A DNA stretch of 64,000 nt from Acinetobacter sp. Ac_5812 (GCF_013072695.1 NZ_LXUK01000008.1:1-64000), one strand, 5' to 3'; shown: positions 9,036 through 19,224, counted from the stretch's first letter. Numbers and translations: made by a program. Notes: generated by a model not told the origin, from the sequence alone.

Positions 9036-10487
9036 ATGACGGTTCAAACATTCACTCCCAGTGCTGTAAAAGCTGCTTCAGAAAACACTGTTACCCAGCC
9101 AATGCACACCACTGATGTTTCGATCAAGAAATTGTTTATTGAAACTCAAGGGTGTCAGATGAATGAGTATGACAGTCATCGTATGGCAGATTTGTTAGGT
9201 GATTCACATGGCTATGTGCTCACTGACAATCCAAATGAAGCAGACATTCTGCTCATGAATACCTGCTCGATTCGTGAAAAAGCGCAAGAGAAAGTATTCA
9301 GTGGTTTAGGTCGCTGGCGCAAACTGAAAGAACAAAACCCAGATCTCATCATTGGTGTGGGTGGTTGTGTTGCATCGCAAGAAGGTGACAACATTCAAAA
9401 ACGTGCGCCTTATGTGGATATGATCTTTGGCCCACAAACGCTGCACCGTTTGCCGCAAATGCTAGATCAGCATCACGCTCAAATTGAAAAACCAAAGAAA
9501 GAAAAAATCAAATTGGTTGATATTTCTTTCCCAGATATTGAAAAGTTCGACTTTTTACCAGAACCACGTGTGGAAGGCTTCAAGGCATTTGTTTCCATCA
9601 TGGAAGGTTGCTCGAAGTATTGTTCATTCTGTGTGGTCCCTTATACCCGTGGCGAAGAAGTGTCTCGTCCGTTGGATGATGTGTTGGCAGAAATCGCTGG
9701 CTTGGCTGAAAAAGGCGTACGTGAGATCAGCTTACTCGGTCAAAACGTCAATGGTTATCGTGGCGAAACCTTTGAAGGTGAAATTTGTACTTTCCCAGAA
9801 TTGTTGCGCTTAGTGGCAGAAATTCCAGGGATTGGTCGTCTACGCTATACCACTTCTCACCCGCTTGAATTCTCTGAAGATTTAATTCAATGCTACCGTG
9901 ATTTACCGCAAATGGTTTCGCACTTGCATCTGCCCGTACAAAGTGGTTCAAACGATGTCCTTCAAGCGATGAAGCGTAACCATACGATTGATGTCTATAT
10001 TGATAAAATTGCCAAATTACGTAAAGTCCGTCCAGATATGCATTTATCTAGCGATTTCATTATTGGTTTCCCTGGGGAAACAGATGCGCACTTTGCTGAA
10101 ACCCTACAATTCATTAAAGATCTAGATTTCGATCACTCTTATAGTTTTGTTTACTCTAAGCGTCCGGGTACGCCTGCATCCGACTTACCAGACAGTACGC
10201 CTGAGCAAGTGAAAAAAGATCGTTTGGCTCAAGTACAAGAAGTGATTAAACGTTCGAGTATTGATAAAACGGATGCCATGCTCGGTAAAATTGAGCGTGT
10301 GTTGATTGAGAAGGTTTCTGATAAAGATCCAAATGTTTTGATCGGTACAGCAGACAATACACGTTTAGTGACATTTATCGGTGATGCCACGTGGATTGGG
10401 CGTTTCGCAGAGATTGAGATCACGGAAATTAAAACTTTAAATTTAGTTTACGGAGAACTCTTGAATCTTGAACCTGACGTGGCGTAA
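9036..10487 (+). CDS. miaB: tRNA-2-methylthio-N6-dimethylallyladenosine synthase MiaB
   Basis: Radical SAM methylthiotransferase that converts i6A37 to ms2i6A37 in tRNAs reading UNN codons. The UPF0004 domain cysteines are C40 ([10 protein letters not shown]), C77 (NTCSIREKA) and C111 (GGCVASQ); the radical SAM cluster is C192-x3-C196-x2-C199 in [20 protein letters not shown]-terminal TRAM domain follows (about residues 410-480). A TAGGAG ribosome binding site sits right before the ATG, supporting the roughly 30-residue N-terminal extension relative to E. coli. It heads a miaB-phoH-ybeY-ABM gene string. Confidence 0.97.
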   Translation: MTVQTFTPSAVKAASENTVTQPMHTTDVSIKKLFIETQGCQMNEYDSHRMADLLGDSHGYVLTDNPNEADILLMNTCSIREKAQEKVFSGLGRWRKLKEQNPDLIIGVGGCVASQEGDNIQKRAPYVDMIFGPQTLHRLPQMLDQHHAQIEKPKKEKIKLVDISFPDIEKFDFLPEPRVEGFKAFVSIMEGCSKYCSFCVVPYTRGEEVSRPLDDVLAEIAGLAEKGVREISLLGQNVNGYRGETFEGEICTFPELLRLVAEIPGIGRLRYTTSHPLEFSEDLIQCYRDLPQMVSHLHLPVQSGSNDVLQAMKRNHTIDVYIDKIAKLRKVRPDMHLSSDFIIGFPGETDAHFAETLQFIKDLDFDHSYSFVYSKRPGTPASDLPDSTPEQVKKDRLAQVQEVIKRSSIDKTDAMLGKIERVLIEKVSDKDPNVLIGTADNTRLVTFIGDATWIGRFAEIEITEIKTLNLVYGELLNLEPDVA

Positions 10488-10526
10488 TGTAAGGGTATTC
10501 CTACAGAGCAACAAAAAGGGTTTATC

Positions 10527-11603
10527 TTGACTGCAGCGATTCGACGTACAGTAACGTTCCCTGAGATTCAATTGGAACGTTTGAAAAGCATGCTCGGTGC
10601 GTATAACGGGCATTTAAAACAAATCGAACAACGTTTAGATGTCAAAATTACTCACCGTGGCGATGCCTTTTATCTCGATGGTGATATAGAAGCGGTCGAA
10701 AGAGCCGAAGCACTACTGCAACGGCTCTATCAAGAATCAGAAATTTCCTCACAAATTAGTGCCGATGTCATTCATTTGATGATCCAAGGTTCACAGACAG
10801 ATCGTGAACTGATGGATGATTCAGATCAAGAACATACAGGCCTCGATAGTGTTTGGTTACAGACCCGCAAAGGGCGAATTAACCCACGTGGCGCTAATCA
10901 AAAACGCTATGTGCAACGTATTTTACAAAGCGATATTTCCTTCGGTATTGGCCCAGCAGGGACTGGTAAAACCTATCTGGCGGTTGCTGCTGCAGTTGAT
11001 ATGCTGGAACGTAACGAAATTCAACGTATCTTGCTGGTTCGCCCAGCGGTAGAAGCCGGCGAAAAACTCGGTTTCTTACCTGGTGACCTCACCCAAAAAA
11101 TCGATCCCTACTTACGTCCACTTTATGATGCCCTGTATGAAATGCTGGGCTTTGAAAAAGTGGCTAAATTGATTGAACGCCAAGTGATTGAAGTTGCTCC
11201 GCTTGCCTACATGCGCGGACGTACCTTGAACCACTCATTCGTCATTTTAGATGAAGCACAAAACACCACACCTGAACAGATGAAGATGTTCTTGACCCGT
11301 TTAGGTTTTGGTTCACGTGCCGTGATTACAGGTGACGTTACACAAGTTGACTTACCGCGTGGACAGCAATCGGGTTTAGCACAAGCATTACGTGTACTGG
11401 AAAATGTTCATGAGATTCATATCACCCGTTTCCATTCACGTGATGTGGTTCGACACCAATTGGTACAAAAAATTGTTGAAGCTTACGAAGGTTGGGACAG
11501 TGAACAGCAACGCCTGTCTGCTGAAGCTCGTGCCGAACGTAAAGCCAAACAAGAAGCACTGATTGCAGAAAATGATTCTGCAGCAGATGCGCAACACATT
11601 TAG
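10527..11603 (+). CDS. ybeZ: PhoH family ATPase (YbeZ-like)
   Basis: Cytoplasmic P-loop ATPase of the PhoH family, commonly next to ybeY and thought to assist rRNA maturation. The N-terminal 110 residues include a KH-like RNA-binding region; the Walker A motif GPAGTGKT is at residues 142-149 and the Walker B motif VILDEAQ at 239-245. The start codon is TTG, with AAAAAGGG six bases upstream; no ATG lies near enough to be an alternative. The C terminus is a charged, Ala/Glu-rich tail. A strong hairpin separates it from ybeY. Confidence 0.93.
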   Translation: MTAAIRRTVTFPEIQLERLKSMLGAYNGHLKQIEQRLDVKITHRGDAFYLDGDIEAVERAEALLQRLYQESEISSQISADVIHLMIQGSQTDRELMDDSDQEHTGLDSVWLQTRKGRINPRGANQKRYVQRILQSDISFGIGPAGTGKTYLAVAAAVDMLERNEIQRILLVRPAVEAGEKLGFLPGDLTQKIDPYLRPLYDALYEMLGFEKVAKLIERQVIEVAPLAYMRGRTLNHSFVILDEAQNTTPEQMKMFLTRLGFGSRAVITGDVTQVDLPRGQQSGLAQALRVLENVHEIHITRFHSRDVVRHQLVQKIVEAYEGWDSEQQRLSAEARAERKAKQEALIAENDSAADAQHI

Positions 11604-11618
11604 AAAAATCCCCCCACT

Positions 11619-11651
11619 CCCCTTAAGATGCTTTAGTCTCATCTTAAGGGG
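11619..11651 (+). promoter_or_regulatory. Perfect 12-bp hairpin between phoH and ybeY
   Basis: CCCCTTAAGATG at 11619-11630 pairs perfectly with CATCTTAAGGGG at 11640-11651 around a 9-base loop. No U tract follows, so it is not a typical rho-independent terminator. It ends 20 bases before the ybeY start and just upstream of its AAGGAT ribosome binding site. A role in RNA processing, stability or modulation of ybeY expression is possible. Confidence 0.6.
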
Positions 11652-11670
11652 ACGATTTTAAGGATCTATT

Positions 11671-12156
11671 TTGAAAATCAATTTAAGTCTTCAACAAGAC
11701 TTTCAAGCTGCGGAATTGCCACTCAAACGTGGTCAAATCAAAAAAAATATCGAAACTGCACTGCGTCATGTCGGTTTTGATGTCAATTGTGAAATTGGAA
11801 TTGCCTGTGTTGATCTCGCTGAAAGCCATGAGCTCAATCTGCAATATCGCGAAAAAGATAAACCGACCAATGTATTGTCTTTCCCAAGTGATATTCCTGA
11901 GGAAATGCTGAGCTTACTCGATGCAGAGCCTCTAGGTGACTTGGTGATTTGTATTCCTGTGGTTTTACAAGAAGCTGCAGAACAGCAAAAGACGCCAAGC
12001 GATCATTTCACCCATTTACTGGTTCACGGCGTTCTACATTTGCTTGGTTTCGACCATGAAACCAGTGAAACTGAAGCCGAAGAAATGGAGGCTTTAGAAA
12101 TTGAGATTCTGAAAAAATTGGGGATCGCCAATCCTTACCAAGCCGACGAAAGCTAA
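11671..12156 (+). CDS. ybeY: rRNA maturation endoribonuclease YbeY
   Basis: Zinc-dependent single-strand endoribonuclease that processes 16S rRNA 3' ends and takes part in ribosome quality control. The metal-binding signature H119-GVL-H123-LLGFD-H129 is intact, with the upstream conserved TNVLSFPSD segment. The start is a TTG codon preceded by AAGGAT at good spacing. At 161 aa it has the normal family length. The operon with a PhoH ATPase is the conserved bacterial arrangement. Confidence 0.96.
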   Translation: MKINLSLQQDFQAAELPLKRGQIKKNIETALRHVGFDVNCEIGIACVDLAESHELNLQYREKDKPTNVLSFPSDIPEEMLSLLDAEPLGDLVICIPVVLQEAAEQQKTPSDHFTHLLVHGVLHLLGFDHETSETEAEEMEALEIEILKKLGIANPYQADES

Positions 12157-12167
12157 ACCAAGGTCCT

Positions 12168-12467
12168 ATGTATATCGTTATTTTTAAAGCCACCATCAAA
12201 CAACTTGATGCAACTTACTCAGAAATGGCACAAAAGCTGAGACATAAAGCCTTGAGCCAATTTAACTGCATCAAGTTTGAAGCGTGTAGTGAAAATGGTT
12301 TTGAAATTGCATTGTCTTACTGGCATGAGCTTGAAGATATCAAGCAATGGCAACGCGATGCAGAACATCTGGTTGCTCAGCGATTAGGCAAAGAAAAATG
12401 GTATCAGGATTTTAGTGTCGAAATCTGTACAGTTGAACGTGCTTATTCGAGTCAAAATGGCTTGTGA
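12168..12467 (+). CDS. Antibiotic biosynthesis monooxygenase (ABM)-like protein
   Basis: A 99-aa protein with the ferredoxin-like dimeric alpha/beta-barrel pattern of the ABM superfamily: a first strand MYIVIFKATI, a helix, then FKFEACSENG-like strands and a helix with ALSYWHELEDIKQWQRDAEH, close to the typical W...W pattern. Bacterial relatives include quinol monooxygenases and heme-degrading IsdG-like proteins; which activity applies here is unknown. It follows ybeY by 11 bases and is probably co-transcribed with it, ending at a terminator. Confidence 0.82.
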   Translation: MYIVIFKATIKQLDATYSEMAQKLRHKALSQFNCIKFEACSENGFEIALSYWHELEDIKQWQRDAEHLVAQRLGKEKWYQDFSVEICTVERAYSSQNGL

Positions 12468-12498
12468 ATAAGCGCGAACTTATCCACATGTTGAATAA

Positions 12499-12526
12499 AA
12501 AAACGGCTAAATTCAGCCGTTTTTTA
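12499..12526 (+). terminator. Rho-independent terminator after the ybeY-ABM operon
   Basis: AAACGGCT and AGCCGTTT arms with a six-base AAATTC loop, followed by a run of T. Its left flank is A-rich, so it can also act on the convergent siderophore receptor gene. Confidence 0.9.
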
Positions 12527-12539
12527 TTTCTCAAGAGAA

Positions 12540-14690
12540 TTAGAATTGATAACGTAACGTCAAAGTCACGTTACGAGGTGATCCATAAACCATGCTGTTA
12601 TTCCCGATGCCTGAATAATATCTTTTATCAAATACATTATTCAAATTAATCTGCGCTTTGATATTTGAATCAAAATCATAGCCCACCATTAAGTTTGTTA
12701 AAGCATACGCATCTTGGCTAATACGTTGACTGCCTTCTCCAGTATAAAATTTACTCTTATAGTTTAGCCCGCCACCAACACTCCATTGATCCCAGGTATA
12801 TTTGGTAAAGAGATTGGCACTGGTTCTTGAAGACATGGTTTGGACTTCATCCCCTTTTGCATCTTTGGCATTGAAATGTGCAACACCAAAACTCAAGTTC
12901 CAGTTGTCTCTAATTTCACCGTCTAATTCAAACTCAACCCCTTTGCTTTCAACGCCATCTACACTACGGTAGGCTTTTTCAGTCGTTGGGTTACCATTGA
13001 CATCAGGTACAAAAACACCATCAATCTCTTCTGCAACATTATCCTGCTGGGTTTTAAATACCGACAAAGCCGCATTCAATTTGCCGTCTAAGAACTCACC
13101 TTTTAAGCCAGTTTCATAGCTTTTACCTTCTCTTGGATCAAGATATTGGCGATTTGCATCTCGTTTATCTTCTGGTTTAAAGATACTGGTATAACTGGCA
13201 TACCAAGAGTATTGATCCAGAAAATCAAAAACTAAGCCTGCATAGGGTGTAACTTCATTATTAAATTCCCGATTACCTTCACCATTGTCACTTTCATATT
13301 TCCAGTTTGATAAACGTACCCCTGTAATTAACTTCAATGGCTCCAATAAGCTGAACTTGCCTGCAAGATAAGCGCCTGTTTGTGTGGTCTTATTTGGAGG
13401 TTGATACAAGTTATTATTCTGAATTGCACCAATTAATGGAATATTGGGATGATCAAAATCGAGCACAGCACCTGATGCAATCGGAGGCGTTCCCGAGTAC
13501 CATTTATCTTTCTTGCTTTGGTTATACATAAAACCTGCAACAACTTCCTGCTTTAAACCACCCAACATAAAAGGTGCTGAGAGATAGGTATCAATATTAT
13601 TTTCTTTGGTCTGGGTGGCATCAGACCAAGTCATGAAAGAGCCGAGTGTATTGGTTGCTCTATCTAACTTCCCCCATGAATAGAGTAAAGCCGTGTCTTG
13701 TTTTACTTCTCGGTACGCATAGTTCACATTTAAATCGATATCGTTAAATAGATTCTGCTTCAATGTCGCAAACGCCGTGGTGGTATCGGTATTCCAGTAG
13801 GTCCAATCCGAACTCACCGATTTAGAACGATCGAAATGAGTCCGTGTGCCATCGGTGTAAAATGCGGGCAATCCGCCCCAACGTACCCCATCCCGCTCTA
13901 AATTCTGATAGCCTGCCCCCACTGAAAGGTACGTCTTGTCAGTAATATCTGCATCTACAACCGCATAGACAACATTATTGGTTTTTTCGTAGCGATCCAT
14001 ATAAGAATCCGTATCCTCGTGTTTCACCACGATACGACCACGGACACTGCCATCCGCATTTAATGGCGTTGAAATATCTGCAGAGCTTGACCATGCATTC
14101 CATGAGCCCAAAGAAGTGCTCACATTCCCCGTCAACTCTTTAGCGTTGGCATGTTTTCGAATCATGTTAATTGCAATTGCAGGATTCCCAGCACCTGTCA
14201 TCAAGCCATTTGCACCTTTCACCAGTTCAACTCGATCATACATGGTTAAATCAGGATCATTGGCTTCCATCCCCACATTGCTTGGAACACCATCAAACAA
14301 ATAATAGTCGACGTCAAAACCACGCGCTGTTGGATATTGACGTTCATCCCACTGATTCACAGTCACGCCCGTGACATTATTTAACATGTCCTGAAACGAT
14401 GTAATATTGGCATCATCCAAATACTCACGGGTGAGAACTTTGACCGATTGTGGTGTTTCTCGAAGCGATAAATTGAGTTTGGTCGAGGTATTGGTACTTT
14501 TAGCGGTATAGCTTTTCTTTCCTTCCGTTACAGCCAGAGCCCCTTCTTCTGCTTTTACTGTAATCGTTGGCAATTTTGCATTTTGTTTAGCCTCATCTTC
14601 TGCAAATACCAATGTCGGCAACAAGATCGCAGCCATTGCCAATACGAGTGGGCGGGCTTTAAACAGATTTAAAGTTGGAGGTTGATGCAT
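12540..14690 (-). CDS. TonB-dependent siderophore receptor (FhuE/FpvA-like)
   Basis: Outer-membrane TonB-dependent receptor of 716 aa. Signal peptide at residues 1-30 (cleavage after LVFA), a TonB-box-like LPTITVKAEE at about 40-49, then the plug domain with LRETPQSVKVLTREYLDD and NNVTGVTVNQWDERQYPTARGFDVDYYLFDGVPSNVG split across the plug loop. A 22-strand beta-barrel follows, ending in the expected terminal aromatic (LRYQF) after LNNVFDKRYYSG. The plug and the C-terminal YGSPRN segment look like FhuE/FpvA hydroxamate-siderophore receptors, but the ligand cannot be read. AAGGACATATTTC precedes the ATG, and a Fur box is 120 bases upstream. Confidence 0.9.
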   Translation of the reverse strand: MHQPPTLNLFKARPLVLAMAAILLPTLVFAEDEAKQNAKLPTITVKAEEGALAVTEGKKSYTAKSTNTSTKLNLSLRETPQSVKVLTREYLDDANITSFQDMLNNVTGVTVNQWDERQYPTARGFDVDYYLFDGVPSNVGMEANDPDLTMYDRVELVKGANGLMTGAGNPAIAINMIRKHANAKELTGNVSTSLGSWNAWSSSADISTPLNADGSVRGRIVVKHEDTDSYMDRYEKTNNVVYAVVDADITDKTYLSVGAGYQNLERDGVRWGGLPAFYTDGTRTHFDRSKSVSSDWTYWNTDTTTAFATLKQNLFNDIDLNVNYAYREVKQDTALLYSWGKLDRATNTLGSFMTWSDATQTKENNIDTYLSAPFMLGGLKQEVVAGFMYNQSKKDKWYSGTPPIASGAVLDFDHPNIPLIGAIQNNNLYQPPNKTTQTGAYLAGKFSLLEPLKLITGVRLSNWKYESDNGEGNREFNNEVTPYAGLVFDFLDQYSWYASYTSIFKPEDKRDANRQYLDPREGKSYETGLKGEFLDGKLNAALSVFKTQQDNVAEEIDGVFVPDVNGNPTTEKAYRSVDGVESKGVEFELDGEIRDNWNLSFGVAHFNAKDAKGDEVQTMSSRTSANLFTKYTWDQWSVGGGLNYKSKFYTGEGSQRISQDAYALTNLMVGYDFDSNIKAQINLNNVFDKRYYSGIGNNSMVYGSPRNVTLTLRYQF

Positions 14691-14809
14691 GAAATATGTC
14701 CTTATTGCAAGGGAGCGGTCTTGAAAACATGCACCTCATTCCCCCGATAAATTTTAAGAAGGATGCATTCATTTTCAAAAGGAGAGTTAACCAAAAACAC
14801 ATTGCAAAT

Positions 14810-14828
14810 GATAATTGTTTTTATTATC
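14810..14828 (-). promoter_or_regulatory. Fur box upstream of the siderophore receptor
   Basis: On the minus strand the 19-mer GATAATAAAAACAATTATC matches the consensus GATAATGATAATCATTATC at 15 of 19 positions, with both GATAAT/ATTATC outer arms intact. The position, in the AT-rich leader of the receptor gene, fits iron-dependent repression by Fur. The rest of the 287-base gap (14691-14977) holds no gene. Confidence 0.75.
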
Positions 14829-14977
14829 AATTCAAGTTTTAAACAATAAATTTAGTTGACTGTTTTTATTGAATTTAACAACAAATCCTAGACTGCAAAA
14901 AAATAATTAAATGATTTTTATAAATATTTAATTTTTAGTTTATCCATCATTATTTTCCAATAAGAAGTACACCTTCA

Positions 14978-15865
14978 TTAGTGCACTTCAAATTCAGCAT
15001 CGACCGGATCAAAACGCCAAGTCCGAATGATACGTAACTCAGAGATTTCCTTTTTCATCGTGGCATCAAATGGACCAAAGGGTGCGCCACGGCGCACCGA
15101 AGCTTTGGCTGCCTCATCTAAAATCGCATGCCCAGAACTTTCAATGAGACGAATCGCTCGGATTCCTCCTTCAGCATTCAAAATCACCATTAAGCGCACT
15201 TCACCCGCCAAGCGTTGTTGTTTGGCTTGATCAGGATAATAGCGATTGCCGTATAACTCGACTTTTTGGCGAAATTTATCTAGGTACGCAGCAGATGCAT
15301 CTTGTTTGGCCTGAATGCCATCGACCGTTTTAATCCGTTGTTTACGGCTAAAATTTTGTTGGCGTTGTAAATATTGTGCTTCTAAGCTTGCCACCATGGC
15401 AGCTTTGGCTTGAAACTGACTTTGTAGATCATCCAAGGTCTTTTTTCGTTCGCTCTGCTCGGCTTGCTTTTGCCAACTCAAAACCGTCATGAGCACTTTT
15501 TCTTCGAATTTTAACTCTCGTTTTTGCTGTATTTTTTCTAGGCTCTCTAACTCTTTTTCACCTGTGGTCGCATCGGCTTGCATCGGTGCAGGCAGATCGC
15601 TCGACATCCGATGTGCTTCACGGAAATCGCCCGAACCTTTTTGATCCGCTTGCGCCAAAAAGTCTGCATCTTTTACTTTTTCAGTACTTGGACGAACGGT
15701 GACGGCAATTTCTTTGGTGGAAGTGTCGGATGGTGATGGCATGGTAAATTGAATCGCCAACACAACCCCATGCAAAAGCATCGCCAAAGCCACTGCCCCA
15801 ACAAAAATTGGATCTTGCCACCAATAAGGAGACAGTTCTGAACGAAAATTTATTTTATTCCACAT
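14978..15865 (-). CDS. TonB-family energy transducer (TonB paralogue)
   Basis: A 295-aa protein with a short cytoplasmic N terminus, one membrane span (about residues 20-40, FVGAVALAMLLHGVVLAIQF), a long charged coiled-coil region (about 95-200) in place of the usual Pro-rich linker, and a C-terminal TonB domain (YYPDQAKQQRLAGEVRLMVILN...LIESSGHAILDEAAKASVRRG). The ATG at 15865 is chosen over an upstream in-frame TTG. It is upstream of the siderophore receptor on the same strand but separated by the Fur-box region. The lack of a Pro-rich linker sets it apart from the canonical tonB at 24190. Partner receptor unknown. Confidence 0.85.
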   Translation of the reverse strand: MWNKINFRSELSPYWWQDPIFVGAVALAMLLHGVVLAIQFTMPSPSDTSTKEIAVTVRPSTEKVKDADFLAQADQKGSGDFREAHRMSSDLPAPMQADATTGEKELESLEKIQQKRELKFEEKVLMTVLSWQKQAEQSERKKTLDDLQSQFQAKAAMVASLEAQYLQRQQNFSRKQRIKTVDGIQAKQDASAAYLDKFRQKVELYGNRYYPDQAKQQRLAGEVRLMVILNAEGGIRAIRLIESSGHAILDEAAKASVRRGAPFGPFDATMKKEISELRIIRTWRFDPVDAEFEVH

Positions 15866-15994
15866 GGTATTCAAGCGACAAAATGTCCCATCCCCAACGG
15901 CATAACCGTATAAAAACCCAACCAATATTCAAAATTTTACAAAAATGTGATCCACTTATAGTTACAGTGTTTCCATACCATCATTTTATGAAAA

Positions 15995-16016
15995 TGTAGC
16001 AATTAATTTTGCTACA
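15995..16016. promoter_or_regulatory. Inverted repeat in the divergent TonB-paralogue intergenic region
   Basis: TGTAGCA at 15995-16001 and TGCTACA at 16010-16016 are perfect 7-bp inverted arms with an 8-base AT spacer, in the 240-base region between two divergent genes. This looks like an operator for a dimeric regulator, but its identity is unknown. Confidence 0.35.
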
Positions 16017-16105
16017 CTGCAAGTCAGAAATTTATTTTTATTTTTAGTGAATACAAAGATTGTGGCATTGCTTTACTCATCAATTCACTTTCTGGAACAA
16101 CTTTT

Positions 16106-16786
16106 ATGCAAACGCTAATTTCATCTGTAGTTAAACGTCTACGTAAAGTTTACCAAAAAGCAGAAGAATTCATCGAAGAAGAAAGAGAGTTTTCACTTTC
16201 ACAAGTGTTTGTGAATGCCACCATGGAACGTTATGTCACCGAAAATGTGGGCATTATGCAAGACCTGCACGCCGACCTATATGATGGTTGGTTACGCTTG
16301 TACACCACTCTCGATGTGAAAGGTTTGCACACCACTTTATCGGTTGATTTAAAGTTGATTCAAATGGAAATGAATCAAAATGTGCAACTGATGGTTTTTG
16401 AGCAAATCAGCAATACCCAAGTGATTGAAGCCAAATTCAAAAACATCTTTCAAAAATGGGGCTTTTATGTGGCAATTTGGTACTACCAAAAATTCCGTGA
16501 AGAAGATCCACTTGGCAAAATCCTAGAACATTTTGAAGTGGTCAAAGTTCAAGATGATTTACTTTATCTTGATTTAAATCGTTGGCTAGGTAAAAAAGCC
16601 AGCATTATCGAAACTTTGAGTAAAGTACATGTCAATCGGGCGCGTGTCCGCCCCGCCGAGCTGATTGTTTGGGGCAATGTCAATCTCGCCGCAATTTTAT
16701 CTCCATCAACTGATGATGATTTTGATGAAGAGGATCTGGATGATACCGAAGTGACTCCGATTCAGCAAAAAGACAACAAAAGATAA
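16106..16786 (+). CDS. Uncharacterised protein, 226 aa, with an acidic tail
   Basis: Not recognised. The protein starts with a basic amphipathic helix (VVKRLRKVYQKAEEFIEEERE), followed by a mixed alpha/beta core with alternating hydrophobic strands such as LYDGWLRLYTTLDVKG, and ends in a strongly acidic segment (residues about 205-220, DDDFDEEDLDDTEV). There is no signal peptide or membrane segment, although the first helix could bind a membrane surface. No operon partner is obvious. Confidence 0.72.
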   Translation: MQTLISSVVKRLRKVYQKAEEFIEEEREFSLSQVFVNATMERYVTENVGIMQDLHADLYDGWLRLYTTLDVKGLHTTLSVDLKLIQMEMNQNVQLMVFEQISNTQVIEAKFKNIFQKWGFYVAIWYYQKFREEDPLGKILEHFEVVKVQDDLLYLDLNRWLGKKASIIETLSKVHVNRARVRPAELIVWGNVNLAAILSPSTDDDFDEEDLDDTEVTPIQQKDNKR

Positions 16787-16933
16787 ATACATTCAAATCA
16801 GGCGGCATATCATTGTAAATGAGATGCCGTAGCAATACACATCTTCATGATTTATACGAAAAATTAACACGCGCTTAGTAAAAAACCTGATCTTTTCTTC
16901 ATAATCTACAGGCATAATATCTCTAAATCGTAA

Positions 16934-16958
16934 TGATAAATGAGTGGTTCACTTATCA
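16934..16958. promoter_or_regulatory. Imperfect palindrome upstream of the DUF3108 gene
   Basis: Arms TGATAAATGA (16934-16943) and TCACTTATCA (16949-16958) match in 9 of 10 positions with a 5-base spacer, 24 bases before the start codon. It overlaps the leader of the downstream gene and could be an operator. Confidence 0.3.
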
Positions 16959-16981
16959 CATCACTCAAAGGATATAGTGTT

Positions 16982-17686
16982 ATGACAAAGAAATTATTGA
17001 AAGTACTGGGTCTTAGTTCGGCTGCCATTTTCAGTGCAAGCATCTCTAGTCATGCCTTGGCCATGGCGCCTTTCCAAGCCAGCTATCAATTCAGCTACAA
17101 CAATAAAAACCTCGGTTCAGCAACGCGTACACTGTCTCAACAAGGCAACAACTGGACCTATCAATTCAGTGCTAAAGCAGGTGGTATTGCTTCTGCATCT
17201 GAAACCAGTCAATTTAGTTTTGCCGACAACAAAATCAACTCACAGAAATTTAGTCGTAGCAGTAAAATATTGATTCACAACAATACTATGAGTATTAACT
17301 TCAATCCGAACACTAAGGTTGTGAACACCAAAAAAGATGACACGGCACGCTCATTTGCATGGCAAGCAGGTGCTTTGGATGAACTCAATGCTGAACTGCA
17401 AATCCGTGAGGATTTGAAGAGCAATTCATTGAAAACCAAGTATCTGATTGCAGATGCGAAAGCCATCGATGAACGTCGCTTTGTGAAACAAGGCACTGAG
17501 AACATCAAAACCCCTTATGGCACATTCAGTACCATCAAAGTGGTGATGCAGCACGATAAACCAGAGCGTAATACCGTGTTCTGGTTAGCCCCGAAACTCG
17601 ATTACCTTCCTGTAAAAATGGCACATAATGATGGAAAATCATCATATGGTCTGCTATTAACAGGCTATTCGGGTAAAACAAACTAA
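16982..17686 (+). CDS. DUF3108 domain protein, exported
   Basis: A 234-aa exported protein with a signal peptide (MTKKLLKVLGLSSAAIFSASISSHALA, about residues 1-27). The mature part reads FQASYQFSYNNKNLGSATRTLSQQGNNW, then a beta-rich body ending with NTVFWLAPKLDYLPVKM, which is the pattern of DUF3108, a periplasmic family of unknown function with a lipocalin or LolB-like beta architecture. AAAGGAT lies eight bases before the ATG at 16982; an upstream in-frame start at 16940 would only add a non-signal extension. Confidence 0.85.
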   Translation: MTKKLLKVLGLSSAAIFSASISSHALAMAPFQASYQFSYNNKNLGSATRTLSQQGNNWTYQFSAKAGGIASASETSQFSFADNKINSQKFSRSSKILIHNNTMSINFNPNTKVVNTKKDDTARSFAWQAGALDELNAELQIREDLKSNSLKTKYLIADAKAIDERRFVKQGTENIKTPYGTFSTIKVVMQHDKPERNTVFWLAPKLDYLPVKMAHNDGKSSYGLLLTGYSGKTN

Positions 17687-17747
17687 GCATCTGGTCAATT
17701 TTGGCTTGCATTTTTTTCGATGCTTTTTAAAATATGCCTTTGCTTGA

Positions 17748-18350
<603 letters not shown>

Positions 18351-18363
18351 GATTCAGCACCGA

Positions 18364-18401
18364 GAAAAAAGCGGATGAACACTCATCCGCTTTTTTTATT
18401 T
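18364..18401 (+). terminator. Terminator after xpt
   Basis: A GCGGATGA and TCATCCGC stem with an ACAC loop, flanked by A and T runs. The T run overlaps the end of the convergent DUF1963 gene, so it probably serves both strands. Confidence 0.9.
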
Positions 18402-19224
18402 AACAACAATCCCAGTTATATAGCACTTTGGAAAAGTCTCGTTTCTTTAAATCTTCTGGATGAATAAAGAAATTCCCCACCCCTGAATCACCCCACATAA
18501 TCTCGTTTTCCGCATCATCGGTATCAAGCTGAAAAAGCAGCACGTAATCTTGAACTTTTTCATTATATTGACGTGGATCAGTTTGAGTAAAATAAGGATA
18601 ACCACCTAAACGATGCCCACTTGCGGAAGCCAATTCATCATAAGGCTCGATAAAATCATCTTCGAAATCCCCACCTTCAAATTGATCTTCAAAATCATAA
18701 AGGTCTTCAACCCCTAAAATTTTCGGTGCAAAAGCGAAATCACCCAAACTGATCGGCTGAGTGCTTAAAGCAAACTCAATCGAGTATTGTCCGGTAAATG
18801 GCAAATAATCATCTTCACTCAGCTGAACTTCAGAAAAGTCCTGTTTTAATTGTGAAGCATCTTCAATGACATGCTCGAAGTACAACACTTTAAATCCAGA
18901 TTGCTGTTGTTGGTCATCAAAGTTCATTCCATACAGATCATCGGCCGCGATATAGAACTGTAAAATTCCTTGGTCTGGAAAATGAGCTAAATTGGGGATT
19001 TCGGCAAAATTAAACTGCGCCAATAAAGCCAACGGATTGCCATTCGAGTCAACTGGATAAGCAACATCCAAAGGCAAATAGGGTTGTCCCCCAATTTTAC
19101 TTTGCCATAAAGTTAATTCATCACTCGGTGTTAGTTGCATGCTAACGGTTGGCAGAACAGTCGCTGAGATTTTTTCTAGGTATGGCTGCACACTGTTCGG
19201 CAAAGTTTCTGGTTTAAAATTCAT
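18400..19224 (-). CDS. DUF1963 (YwqG-like) protein
   Basis: A 274-aa soluble, very acidic protein. The pattern KIGGQPYLPLDVAYPVDSNGNPLALLAQFNFAEIP followed by GILQFYIAADD is typical of DUF1963/YwqG. The C-terminal part carries SGHRLGGYPYFTQTDPR and LLFQLDTDD...MWGDSGVGNFFI, again characteristic of the family. Function unknown. It is a single gene with GAGGGAT upstream of the start, divergent from thyA. Confidence 0.88.
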   Translation of the reverse strand: MNFKPETLPNSVQPYLEKISATVLPTVSMQLTPSDELTLWQSKIGGQPYLPLDVAYPVDSNGNPLALLAQFNFAEIPNLAHFPDQGILQFYIAADDLYGMNFDDQQQQSGFKVLYFEHVIEDASQLKQDFSEVQLSEDDYLPFTGQYSIEFALSTQPISLGDFAFAPKILGVEDLYDFEDQFEGGDFEDDFIEPYDELASASGHRLGGYPYFTQTDPRQYNEKVQDYVLLFQLDTDDAENEIMWGDSGVGNFFIHPEDLKKRDFSKVLYNWDCC

